Made by a program: the position numbers and the translations under genes. The notes beneath the pieces were generated by a model. It was not told the DNA's origin. It worked only from the letters and a program-made list of their open reading frames with translations, and ran no database searches. A stretch of 40,765 nt of DNA from BMS3ABIN04 sp965554225 (GTDB lineage: Bacteria; Bacteroidota; Ignavibacteria; Ignavibacteriales; Melioribacteraceae). Positions 33,374 to 40,765 of the stretch are shown one piece after another (position 1 is the first letter of the stretch; each line of letters starts with the position of its first letter). Location: positions 1 through 40,765 of the forward strand of contig CBEVZC010000014.1 of NCBI GenBank assembly GCA_965554225.1, written 5' to 3'.

Positions 33374-34168
33374 TTAAAATTTCATATTTCTCATACTGAT
33401 ATGACAAAGTGCAAAATCATATTTAACAGGGTCGTGCGTATTAAATTTAGCAAGATTATTAGTAATTTCTTCCGCCATGTTCCACGATACAACTTTATGC
33501 TTTGTCAACTTTAACTCTTTGCAAATTTTTGCTATATGCGTATCGACCGGTATTACAAGCTTGTTGGGCGGTATTTCTTTCCATAAGCCAAAATCTATCT
33601 CATCTTTCCGTACCATCCATCGCATAAACAAGTTCATTCTTTTACATGCGCTTCCCCTTATCGGATCGGGGAACATGAACTTTAAACCGGAACTGATATC
33701 CTGTTTCGTTCTTAATAGTGATTTTAAATTATTAGAGAAAAATGAAATAGCGTTTTTAAGATTTTTATCCTCTGCAAAATAATAGAGTAAGAATAATTTG
33801 TTTAATGACTCATAATTATCATAAACAATTCTCAAAATATGGAACAGCTGTGCTACATCTTCAGGTTTATAAAAACGGTGAATAAAATTCTCAAATAATT
33901 TTATGCCATCGGCAACTGAATAGTTCTTGATAAAATCATACGGTTGACTTTCCATTAAATCATGCAGTAGAATCAAGCTTTTTTGAATTTGCTCAATTCT
34001 GCCGTAAGCAAATATGCTTGAAAGAAAAGCAGAAATTTCTATATCGTAAAAATTAGAATATCTGTGAGGGAATTCAATAGGGTCGGGTGATATTCTCGAT
34101 TTATCAAAAGCACGATAGTGATAATCTAATTTTCTTTTTAACTGCTGTCTATTCAGTTTTTTCATCAT
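33374..34168 (-). CDS. TIGR02757 family protein
   Basis: This 264-residue protein matches a conserved bacterial family (TIGR02757) of unknown function. Features are an N-terminal KLDYHYRAFDKSRISPDPIE, DIEISAFLSSIFAYGRIEQI (about residues 47-66), PDPIRGSACKRMNLFMRWMVRKD (about 166-188) and PVDTHIAKICKEL (about 208-220). The middle and last blocks resemble helix-hairpin-helix glycosylase-like elements, with VDTH close to the endonuclease III catalytic-loop pattern, so a DNA-repair-type fold is possible. No iron-sulfur Cys cluster is present. Two adjacent ATGs start the frame, with no Shine-Dalgarno sequence. The gene is flanked by 138 bases (downstream, to the OPT start) and 184 bases (upstream) of AT-rich spacer in which I see nothing. 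Confidence 0.82.
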   Translation of the reverse strand: MMKKLNRQQLKRKLDYHYRAFDKSRISPDPIEFPHRYSNFYDIEISAFLSSIFAYGRIEQIQKSLILLHDLMESQPYDFIKNYSVADGIKLFENFIHRFYKPEDVAQLFHILRIVYDNYESLNKLFLLYYFAEDKNLKNAISFFSNNLKSLLRTKQDISSGLKFMFPDPIRGSACKRMNLFMRWMVRKDEIDFGLWKEIPPNKLVIPVDTHIAKICKELKLTKHKVVSWNMAEEITNNLAKFNTHDPVKYDFALCHISMRNMKF

Positions 34169-34352
34169 GCAAAATTAACAAATAAATATCTCTAACGTAA
34201 ATCAAGAATTAAAAGGTGAATGCAAAAGCAAAATAAATATGTTGCTTTATTATTAAACTATAAATTTAATTATCTCATTTTTACTCAATTTGTGCCGATA
34301 ATAAAATATTTCAGTCTGTGTATTTCTCCACCGGTTATTTAGACATTTGGCA

Positions 34353-35948
34353 CTATTTTAAAAGCAGCATTTTCCTCGTTATTCCAAATCCGTTAACCAG
34401 TATTTTGTAAATATACATTCCGCTCGGCAAATTAGAGGCATCGAAAGTTACTTCATAAATTCCCGGTGGTTGCTCTTTGTTGACTAATGTCTTCACTTCC
34501 CTTCCAAGAACATCATAAACTTTTAATTGTATTGATTGTTGAGACGTTGCATGCAACGTCTCAACAAATGGAATTGAATATTTTATTGTTGTTGCCGGGT
34601 TAAACGGATTAGGATAATTTTGGTCAAGCTGATATGAGTTAGAAATATTTTCAACAATTTCAGTTCCCGTAATTAAATTTGAGTCGGAAATAATAGCTGT
34701 ATATAAGCTTAAAATTCCATTATCCATTCTCATCCAAATTGGTCTTATTTCATTTTTGTGCGAGTCAATATTTATATAATCCCCGAAAAATACTTCTTCT
34801 CTTGGCGTAAATGAACTATCGCTTATTTTAAAATTTTCAAAGGAATCTCCACCGTTCGTTGACCTTGCAATATAAACATCGGTTGCAACACCGGTTGTGT
34901 TTCTTCTATCATAAAACACGATATAAATGTTTCCATTAGTTTGATCAATAGACATCCAAGTAAAAAATTGATGTCTTGAGGTATTATCATCATTTACTTT
35001 TATTAATTTTCCCCAAGAATTTCCTCCATCGGTAGATTTAATAAAGAATATATCTGTATTGTCCGCTCCGTTACGTTGGTCAGACCAGTTAATATAAATA
35101 TTGCCTCTATAATTTGAGTTGCTTATATCGCATGCGGTAATTGGCATACCGTTAGCGCGGTAAATTCCCGAGATCGCAAAATCCCAACCGCCGGGCTGCG
35201 TAGTTACAAATAGATCTTTACCAAAAGTATTACCACCGTCGAAGGATTTGTCAAACATAATACCCAAAGGTCCAGCCCAGCTTAAGTATACTTCGCCATT
35301 CGGTCCTACAGCCGGTACAGCGCCTTCAACTGTTGAATCGGAATCGATACAATCTCCGCCCTTATCACTTACCCTAACCGCATCAGACCAATTATTGCCT
35401 TCGTCGGAAGAATGAGAAAATAAAATCCTTGAACTATCATTTGGATCTGCGCTTCCATATTTATCAAATTCTGTCCATGCTACATATAGATTATTTCTAT
35501 AGTTTGAATTCGTTAAATCAACTGCCAACCATTCTTTATCTTGATTTTTAGGAGGATTATAACCTACGCCAACGCCATCATTCCAATTTATTCCATTGTC
35601 TGTCGATTTTTGAATTACAATTCTATCAACCCAATAACCATCTGTAGGGGGATTTGAAAGATGGGCATAAAATAAATTTCCATTTCCATCGTACAAAACA
35701 CAAGGATCTCCCCAAACACCAAGTTTGAGAGAGGACATTGTTTGTTCATTCCAATTGGCGCCTCCGTTATCAGAAGCAAAATAATATTTTAAATTTGAAC
35801 CGGCAGCAACTAATTTTGTATTAACAGGATTTATTGCAATAGAAACTTCGTTCGGCTGCCGGCTACTATCGCTGGAGACTTTAACATTTTGAAATTGTGC
35901 GTATAATGCTCCAACATAAAACATAAATAAGATAATTAAAATTTTCAC
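34353..35948 (-). CDS. secreted sialidase-like BNR-repeat protein with T9SS sorting domain
   Basis: This 531-residue protein is secreted through the outer membrane by the type IX system. It has a signal peptide (ILIILFMFYVGALYAQ), a beta-propeller with at least six Asp-box (BNR) motifs such as SDNGGANW, STDNGINW, SSDEGNNW, SFDGGNTF, STDGGNSW and STNGGDSF, then a C-terminal type A sorting domain with YPNPFNPATTIKY and LKVYDVLGREVKTL, ending SGMYIYKILVNG. The fold is that of sialidases but the catalytic Arg triad is not evident, so the enzyme role is open. A REP-B palindrome inserts about FVETLHATSQQ between the first strands of the sorting domain (residues 461-471). The start is GTG with AGGAG upstream. 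It follows pdxJ by 8 bases, probably in one transcript. Confidence 0.88.
   Translation of the reverse strand: MKILIILFMFYVGALYAQFQNVKVSSDSSRQPNEVSIAINPVNTKLVAAGSNLKYYFASDNGGANWNEQTMSSLKLGVWGDPCVLYDGNGNLFYAHLSNPPTDGYWVDRIVIQKSTDNGINWNDGVGVGYNPPKNQDKEWLAVDLTNSNYRNNLYVAWTEFDKYGSADPNDSSRILFSHSSDEGNNWSDAVRVSDKGGDCIDSDSTVEGAVPAVGPNGEVYLSWAGPLGIMFDKSFDGGNTFGKDLFVTTQPGGWDFAISGIYRANGMPITACDISNSNYRGNIYINWSDQRNGADNTDIFFIKSTDGGNSWGKLIKVNDDNTSRHQFFTWMSIDQTNGNIYIVFYDRRNTTGVATDVYIARSTNGGDSFENFKISDSSFTPREEVFFGDYINIDSHKNEIRPIWMRMDNGILSLYTAIISDSNLITGTEIVENISNSYQLDQNYPNPFNPATTIKYSIPFVETLHATSQQSIQLKVYDVLGREVKTLVNKEQPPGIYEVTFDASNLPSGMYIYKILVNGFGITRKMLLLK
34536..34567. repeat. REP-B palindrome, copy 3, inside the T9SS protein gene
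   Basis: This perfect 32-base palindrome shares the core GAGACGTTGCA with the copies at 8507-8536 and 8842-8873; the outer bases are TTGTT/AACAA instead of GTA/TAC. It is read in frame as VETLHATS, the same octapeptide as in LexA, within the sorting domain. It lies about 26 kb from the RAYT that carries the same family. Confidence 0.88.
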
Positions 35949-35956
35949 AATTACTC

Positions 35957-36670
35957 CTAGATTTTAAGTAAATGCAGCATTTCCTTAATTGCCTTTTCGA
36001 GTCCAACAAATACGGAGCGAGCAACAACAGCTTGACCTATACTTACTTCATCAATATCATTAACAGCAATGAAATCCTTAATATTCTGATAATTTAAACC
36101 ATGACCTGCATTTACTCCAAGTCCGTGTTTTTTAGCATGTTTTGCTGCCTGTCTTATTCTTTCCAGTTCGTCGAACATATCTTCTTCAGTTACAGCATTT
36201 GCGTAAACACCTGTATGAATTTCGATAAAATCTGAATCAATTTCTGCGCATACATCTACCTGATCAATATCAGGTTCTATGAATAAAGAAACCGGAATTT
36301 CGGCATTGTGCAGAGTTTCTATTGCATTAGAAATTTTTTCTAAATTATCCAAAACATTCAGTCCGCCTTCCGTAGTAAGCTCTTCCCTTTTTTCAGGAAC
36401 CAAAGTAACTAATTCAGGTTGAACTTCGCAGGCAATCTGGATTATATCATCAACCGCAGCCATTTCCAGATCCAATTTCGTTTTTATTAGTTCGCGTAAT
36501 AATCTTAAGTCACGCTCGTTTATATGTCTTCTATCTTCTCTAAGATGAACAACAATTCCGTCAACACCAAATTCTTCGGCAAGCAAAGCAAATGTAACGG
36601 GATCGGGATTGTCTTCTCCTCTAACATTTCTTAAATATGCAACGTGATCAACATTTAAACTAAATTTCAT
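35957..36670 (-). CDS. pdxJ: pyridoxine 5'-phosphate synthase
   Basis: This 237-residue TIM-barrel enzyme joins 1-deoxy-D-xylulose 5-phosphate and 3-amino-1-hydroxyacetone 1-phosphate into pyridoxine 5'-phosphate, the last step of the DXP-dependent vitamin B6 route. Family motifs are SLNVDHVAYLRNVRG (residues 4-18), with Asn/Asp/His, GVDGIVVHLREDRRHI (about 34-49), PELVTLVPEKREELTTEGGLN, IEIHTGVYAN, GLGVNAGHGLNYQN (about 184-197) and VSIGQAVVARSVFVGL. Length is normal and all expected active-site blocks are present. It precedes the T9SS-exported protein by 8 bases, though the two have no evident functional link. The other B6 genes are not in the window. Confidence 0.96.
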   Translation of the reverse strand: MKFSLNVDHVAYLRNVRGEDNPDPVTFALLAEEFGVDGIVVHLREDRRHINERDLRLLRELIKTKLDLEMAAVDDIIQIACEVQPELVTLVPEKREELTTEGGLNVLDNLEKISNAIETLHNAEIPVSLFIEPDIDQVDVCAEIDSDFIEIHTGVYANAVTEEDMFDELERIRQAAKHAKKHGLGVNAGHGLNYQNIKDFIAVNDIDEVSIGQAVVARSVFVGLEKAIKEMLHLLKI

Positions 36671-36734
36671 TTTTACTCTCTCTTAATAAAAAATAAAACA
36701 TTTTAAGTTTGTGATATGAAAGATATTAAATAAT

Positions 36735-37511
36735 CTACAATTTAGAAAAAAGATTCAGCAGTGAATTAAATCCCAAGTTATAATCGTTTTGCTGATATCG
36801 CAGTATCACGAATAAATCCAAACTGAACAGCATTACAAAATGAATGAGGATGCCATAAAATATCGATCTTGTTCTGTACGCAAGATAGCCCAGAATTATT
36901 CCCCCGAAAATAGCAGCGAAAGTTTCCAAAGGCGGTTTACCGTTATGAAGAATTACGAACGGCATAGTTTGTACTAATATTGCATAAATACCGAACTTTT
37001 CTTCTAATCCGAATTGTAAAAAACCGCGCCAAATAAATTCCCATGCAATTAAATAAATGAACAAAGCAGCTTCATAGTATAAAAATATTCTCCAGCTGTA
37101 TAACATATCCTCAAGCAACGGATAAGTGTTGTCAAATCCGGTAAGTGATGAAACAAACCAATTGATAATAAGTATAAAGACTGAAAAAATGATTACTGCT
37201 TTTATTCCAATCTTAGAATCTCCGACTTTCAAACCGTAATTTGACGGTTTTTCTTTTATTAAAAATATGATAATCAGTATAGGAATAAACAACAGTACTA
37301 CTGTATCCGAAAAAAACCAGTAAAGAAAACGGTAAAGATTTACATCGGGATTATTTAACAAGTACTTCTGAAAATTTTGACCGAAAAACTTTGCGGAAGC
37401 ATAATACCACGATATTGTCTGTAAAATAATAACGCTTAATAAAACAGTTACTACTTTTTTATCGAGAGAACTTATTAAAGCTTTAAATTTTTCGTATTCT
37501 ATTCGGATCAT
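36735..37511 (-). CDS. CPBP family intramembrane metalloprotease-like protein
   Basis: This 258-residue protein has about seven hydrophobic helices and the C-terminal CPBP (CAAX protease / bacteriocin-processing) domain. Motif 1 is WEFIWRGFLQFGL (about residues 156-168): family members normally have Glu-Glu-x-x-x-Arg, and here the second Glu is Phe. Motif 2 is FVILHNGKP with a His, and motif 3 is LIHFVMLF with a His. These fit a Rce1-like metalloprotease site with one altered ligand, so activity is uncertain. There is no clear Shine-Dalgarno sequence at the ATG at 37511. The neighbours pdxJ and the lysine-degradation genes give no clue to its substrate. Confidence 0.85.
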   Translation of the reverse strand: MIRIEYEKFKALISSLDKKVVTVLLSVIILQTISWYYASAKFFGQNFQKYLLNNPDVNLYRFLYWFFSDTVVLLFIPILIIIFLIKEKPSNYGLKVGDSKIGIKAVIIFSVFILIINWFVSSLTGFDNTYPLLEDMLYSWRIFLYYEAALFIYLIAWEFIWRGFLQFGLEEKFGIYAILVQTMPFVILHNGKPPLETFAAIFGGIILGYLAYRTRSIFYGILIHFVMLFSLDLFVILRYQQNDYNLGFNSLLNLFSKL

Positions 37512-37598
37512 TAAAATTTAAATTTCTGCAGAAATAATTTACATTACTTTTATAAAAGGACAGATCAATTTAAAGAATATTGTGTTCTACTTACAATT

Positions 37599-38921
37599 TT
37601 AAATTTCCGCTGATGTTTCAACCATTTTAATATTCATTAATTCAAGTTCCGCAAGTACTGGTTTATAAATTTCCGCAAATACCGGAATTCGAACTCCCTT
37701 TATTTTTATTTTATCTTCTAAAATTAGTTTAGCAGCAATAGCAGCCGGCAGACTAACCGTTCTTGCCATTGCAGTTTCCCCGTTTGGAATTCCATAGTCA
37801 ATCATTAAAGATGTAATATGCTCTTTTCTTCCTTTAGGATATTCCGCGATAAAATTATGCTGTAAAATGATCATATCTCTTTCGCCATTTTTATAGGACA
37901 TTTTCTCCAACATTCTATTCGTAAGAATATCCAGGAAAGTAGATTGAGTAGCGTTAACGATATCATTGCCGAATAATCCCAGCCATTCCAGTTTTTTAAT
38001 TTCCTCGGAATTTCTTGAAATTCCCAAATATTCCGCAACGCATTTTTGCAAGTCTACACTGCAGCCATTAACCAGTAAAGATGTTATCTCAGCGTAAGTT
38101 TTCCCGCTCAGGTCAGGTCTTTCCGCACTATCCAAATAACCCAGCTTTGATATATTGGAAATTATTTCGCACCAACCCGGGTATCTTAGAGTTCCTCTAA
38201 ATACCGTGTCGGCGTTATCTAGTCCATACATAACTTTGTAAATCATCGAATCGCGGTTAGGATAAACTTCCAATTCTCCAATTGACTCAATTTTCTTTGT
38301 CCAGTAATTTTTGAATAAATCATTGCCATCAATTTTAATTTCTTCACTATTTTTGAGATAATGTGCATCATTTCTACTTGCAAGAAGAACACCGCGTGGA
38401 CTCCAGGAGAACTTATAGCCAAAAGGGTTATTATTAGCTTCCGGAGCAGGCAGTCCTCCGCATAAAGATTCAAACGACTTAATTGAACCGTCGTTTTGTT
38501 CAACCTCATCAATTATCTTCATTGCAGACATATGGTCGATACCGGGGTCTAAACCAATTTCGTTTAGGAATAATAAGCCTTTTTCAATTGCCTCATAGTT
38601 AAGCTGTCTCATCTCTTTGCTTACATAAGAGGAAGTTACAAGATTCACACTATATTTCAGACAAAGTTTTGCAACTTTAACATGATAAGTATACGGCAAC
38701 AGACTAATAACAATGTCGGCTTCTTGAACCAGGTTTTCTAAAGCTTCGGAGTCTTCGACATTAACTTTAACTGCTTTCCCGTTAGGATGGTTTTCAATCA
38801 GCAATTCAGCTTTACTGAGTGTTCTACTTGCAATAATTAAGAAAAATTTAGGGTAGTTTAATAAATAGTTGACCAAAGGTTTTGTAACTCGTCCTGCACC
38901 AAGAAGAAGAATCTTTTTCAT
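37599..38921 (-). CDS. saccharopine dehydrogenase (glutamate-forming)
   Basis: This 440-residue NAD(P)-dependent enzyme splits saccharopine into glutamate and alpha-aminoadipate semialdehyde in lysine degradation (or runs the other way in lysine synthesis). It matches the C-terminal half of eukaryotic AASS/Lys9 along its whole length: ILLLGAGRVTKPLVNYLL (residues 4-21) for nucleotide binding, DIVISLLPYTYHVKVAKLC, GLDPGIDHMSAMKIIDE (about 124-140), CGGLPAPEANNNPFGYKFSW (about 154-173) and FRGTLRYPGW. AGGAGG five bases upstream fixes the start. The next gene upstream, an ALDH7-type dehydrogenase, would take the semialdehyde onward, so degradation is the likelier direction. The partner lysine-ketoglutarate reductase is not in the window. 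Confidence 0.93.
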   Translation of the reverse strand: MKKILLLGAGRVTKPLVNYLLNYPKFFLIIASRTLSKAELLIENHPNGKAVKVNVEDSEALENLVQEADIVISLLPYTYHVKVAKLCLKYSVNLVTSSYVSKEMRQLNYEAIEKGLLFLNEIGLDPGIDHMSAMKIIDEVEQNDGSIKSFESLCGGLPAPEANNNPFGYKFSWSPRGVLLASRNDAHYLKNSEEIKIDGNDLFKNYWTKKIESIGELEVYPNRDSMIYKVMYGLDNADTVFRGTLRYPGWCEIISNISKLGYLDSAERPDLSGKTYAEITSLLVNGCSVDLQKCVAEYLGISRNSEEIKKLEWLGLFGNDIVNATQSTFLDILTNRMLEKMSYKNGERDMIILQHNFIAEYPKGRKEHITSLMIDYGIPNGETAMARTVSLPAAIAAKLILEDKIKIKGVRIPVFAEIYKPVLAELELMNIKMVETSAEI

Positions 38922-38959
38922 AATTACCTCCTATTATTTATGATGCCGGTTTAAACAAA

Positions 38960-38994
38960 ACCTAAATTCCCCTTAAAGAAAGAGGAATTTAGGT
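38960..38994 (-). terminator. Hairpin terminator after the ALDH7 gene
   Basis: ACCTAAATTCCCCTT (38960-38974) pairs with AAGAGGAATTTAGGT (38980-38994) with one mismatch, a 15-bp stem around a 5-base loop, followed on the minus strand by TTTTGTTT. It lies 18 bases after the ALDH7 stop, so the saccharopine dehydrogenase gene probably has partly independent transcription. Confidence 0.8.
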
Positions 38995-39012
38995 ATGAAT
39001 TATTCGGGCTAT

Positions 39013-40545
39013 TTATATTTCAAATTTAATCCCTTGTGCAAGCGGCAAATCTGTTCCAAAGTTAATTGTATTTGTTTGTCTTCTCATATAAGCTTTCCAG
39101 GCATCCGAACCGGACTCACGACCGCCGCCAGTTTCTTTTTCACCGCCGAATGCACCGCCAATTTCAGCACCGGAAGTACCTATATTTACATTTGCTATAC
39201 CACAATCGGAACCCCAAGCCGATAAAAATTCTTCGGCTTCTCTTAAATTATTTGTAAATATTGCGGAAGATAATCCTTGTACAACTCCGTTATGCAATTC
39301 AATTGCATGGCTAACATCGCCTTTATATTTAATCAAATAAAGAATAGGCGCAAATGTTTCTTCCTGCACTATTTTAAAATCATTTTCAGCTTCAACAAGT
39401 GCCGGACGAACATAACAACCGGATTCATAACCGTCGCCTTCCAAAACTTCACCCCCGTAAAGTATTTTTCCGCCTTCTTCTTGAACCAATTTTAATGCTT
39501 CTTTGAAATCTAAAACAGCCGGTTTATCAATAAGCGGACCTACATGGTTTTCAACAGTCATCGGGTCTCCAATCTTCAAACTCTTATAAGCTTTTATCAA
39601 AGACTCTCTTACTTGATCAAATATACTTTCGTGAATAATTAACCTTCTTGTTGAAGTACATCGCTGGCCTGCAGTTCCTACAGCGCCGAAAACTATTGCG
39701 GGTATTGCCATATGAAGATCGGCATCCGGAGTTAAGATAATTGCATTGTTCCCGCCAAGCTCCAAAATAACTTTGCCGAAACGCTTTGCAATTACTTCGG
39801 CGCCATGTCTGCCAACAGGTACAGAACCGGTAATCGATATTAAAGGAACTCGTTTATCGTTAAGCATTTTTTCGCCTACGGTTGAACCTTTCCCGATTAC
39901 AAGGTTAAATAATCCTTCCGGCAAATCATTCTCATCCAAAACTTCTGTAATAATTTTTTGTACGGCAATAGCAGTTAAAGGAACCTTTGAAGACGGTTTC
40001 CATAAATTAGTATCACCGGCAACTGCAGCAATCATTGCATTCCAAGCCCAAACGGCAACCGGGAAATTGAAAGCTGAAATTATTCCTACTACTCCCAATG
40101 GATGATATTGATCGTACATTCTGTGTTTTGGTCTTTCCGATTTCATGGTAAATCCATATAACTGACGGGATTGACCAACTGCAAAGTCACAGATATCAAT
40201 CATTTCCTGAACTTCTCCCCATCCTTCTTGCAAAGATTTACCCATTTCATAGGAGACTAATCTACCGAGCGGATCTTTGTATTCACGTAAACGTAAACCA
40301 ATTTGTCTTACTATTTCACCTCGCTTAGGAGCTGGGACTGTTCTCCAATACTTAAAAGCCTCCTGACCTTTAGCAACTACTGCATCATAATCTTCTGTGG
40401 AAGCTTGATAAACTTTGGCTATCAGTTTCCCGTCAACCGGAGTATGAACGGCAATTTGACCGCTGTCAGTTGTTTTACTCCACTTGCGACCTGTAGATGA
40501 ACCGTAGTTAACTTCTTCAATTTTTAGGGTTTTCAAAAAATTCAT
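39013..40545 (-). CDS. alpha-aminoadipate semialdehyde dehydrogenase (ALDH7 family)
   Basis: This 510-residue aldehyde dehydrogenase resembles human ALDH7A1 (antiquitin) in all blocks. They are SAFNFPVAVWAWNA (residues 157-170), the nucleotide-binding SITGSVPVGRHGAEV (237-251), LELGGNNAII (261-270) with catalytic Glu262, GTAGQRCTSTRRL (290-302) with nucleophile Cys296, ETFAPILY, NVNIGTSGAEIGGAFGGEK (about 456-474) and the C-terminal GGGRESGSDAWKAYMRR and LPLAQGIKFEI. It oxidises alpha-aminoadipate semialdehyde to alpha-aminoadipate with NAD+. With the saccharopine dehydrogenase gene beside it this forms the later part of the saccharopine route for lysine. GAGGTG upstream of the ATG fixes the start. 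A hairpin terminator follows the gene. Confidence 0.94.
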   Translation of the reverse strand: MNFLKTLKIEEVNYGSSTGRKWSKTTDSGQIAVHTPVDGKLIAKVYQASTEDYDAVVAKGQEAFKYWRTVPAPKRGEIVRQIGLRLREYKDPLGRLVSYEMGKSLQEGWGEVQEMIDICDFAVGQSRQLYGFTMKSERPKHRMYDQYHPLGVVGIISAFNFPVAVWAWNAMIAAVAGDTNLWKPSSKVPLTAIAVQKIITEVLDENDLPEGLFNLVIGKGSTVGEKMLNDKRVPLISITGSVPVGRHGAEVIAKRFGKVILELGGNNAIILTPDADLHMAIPAIVFGAVGTAGQRCTSTRRLIIHESIFDQVRESLIKAYKSLKIGDPMTVENHVGPLIDKPAVLDFKEALKLVQEEGGKILYGGEVLEGDGYESGCYVRPALVEAENDFKIVQEETFAPILYLIKYKGDVSHAIELHNGVVQGLSSAIFTNNLREAEEFLSAWGSDCGIANVNIGTSGAEIGGAFGGEKETGGGRESGSDAWKAYMRRQTNTINFGTDLPLAQGIKFEI

Positions 40546-40607
40546 AATTTCACCTCATAATTGTTTGCTTTTGTTTATTTATTTTATTTAAATCTTTTAG
40601 TAAATAT

Positions 40608-40637
40608 ACTATATTTTTGTTTTAACTCGGAAAGCAA
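40608..40637 (-). promoter_or_regulatory. Possible promoter of the ALDH7 gene
   Basis: On the minus strand TTGCTT (40632-40637) and TATAGT (40608-40613) are separated by 18 bases, about 62 bases before the ALDH7 start. It fits a sigma-70-type promoter moderately well, though AT-rich DNA yields such matches by chance. Confidence 0.4.
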
Positions 40638-40765
40638 TTTTTGAATAGTTAAACCAATTTATAACAAATATGTCTATTACATTTTTTTGACCTTAATTGG
40701 AATTGGTTATTTGTATAAGACAATATTCAGAGATTACTAATTTGCGTTACAAATAACCTTGATTT

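Noticed and set aside
34353..35948. True sialidase
   Set aside because: Asp-box repeats are plentiful, but the arginine triad and the FRIP-type motif of sialidases are not evident, so only the fold is claimed.

Overview
The window looks like chromosomal DNA of a low-GC, free-living bacterium of the Bacteroidota/Chlorobiota (FCB) group, most likely Ignavibacteria-like. The main pointer is the type IX secretion sorting domain of the protein at 34353-35948 (YPNPFNPATTIKY...VYDVLGREV...SGMYIYKI). Other pointers are AT-rich intergenic DNA, frequent starts without a Shine-Dalgarno sequence, and the mix of families (PPi-type phosphofructokinase, OPT transporter, SthA, UPF0182). The phylum is inferred from protein style only. 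No rRNA, tRNA or CRISPR array was seen.

Layout. 1-9.5 kb, minus strand, is the accessory part. It holds a DUF72 protein, a DinB-like protein, a RAYT-type transposase gene interrupted by a stop, a DUF5131 (phage Gp37/Gp68 family) gene paired with the three-Cys-motif partner TcmP, sthA, an AAA-DUF4143 ATPase behind an array of TATACGATA sites, yjbQ, a four-helix-bundle gene with an in-frame stop, ogt, a second intact RAYT, and lexA. 9.8-16.1 kb, minus strand: a large hybrid histidine kinase with a degenerate ATPase domain, a fatty-acid-hydroxylase-type membrane protein, and an overlapping pair of NlpC/P60 lipoprotein and dipeptide epimerase that should act in turn on murein peptides. 16.2-21.3 kb, plus strand: glutaredoxin and groES (no groEL), two sodium-coupled amino-acid transporters, and a phosphofructokinase with pyrophosphate-type residues. 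21.4-40.5 kb, mostly minus strand: a UvrD/PcrA helicase, UPF0182 (plus), TerC, an M29-like aminopeptidase, an outer-membrane-type protein, a PqqD-like protein with an MFS transporter, an OPT transporter, a TIGR02757 protein, a T9SS-secreted BNR-repeat protein, pdxJ, a CPBP protein, and a saccharopine dehydrogenase / ALDH7 pair for lysine catabolism.

How the genes fit together. Much of the window concerns uptake and breakdown of peptides and amino acids: OPT, NSS and AGCS transporters, an aminopeptidase, murein-peptide recycling and lysine degradation.

The most unusual signal is two families of 28-32 bp palindromes tied to the two RAYT genes. Family A (half-site GTAGGGAACAACYA) brackets the first RAYT at 14-nt spacing on each side. 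Family B (half-site GTAGAGACGTTGCA) lies upstream of the second RAYT. Each RAYT also carries its own family's palindrome in frame at nearly the same place, the linker between the HUH motif and the catalytic-Tyr region. Family B palindromes have also been exapted as coding sequence, giving the same octapeptide VETLHATS in LexA and in the T9SS protein.
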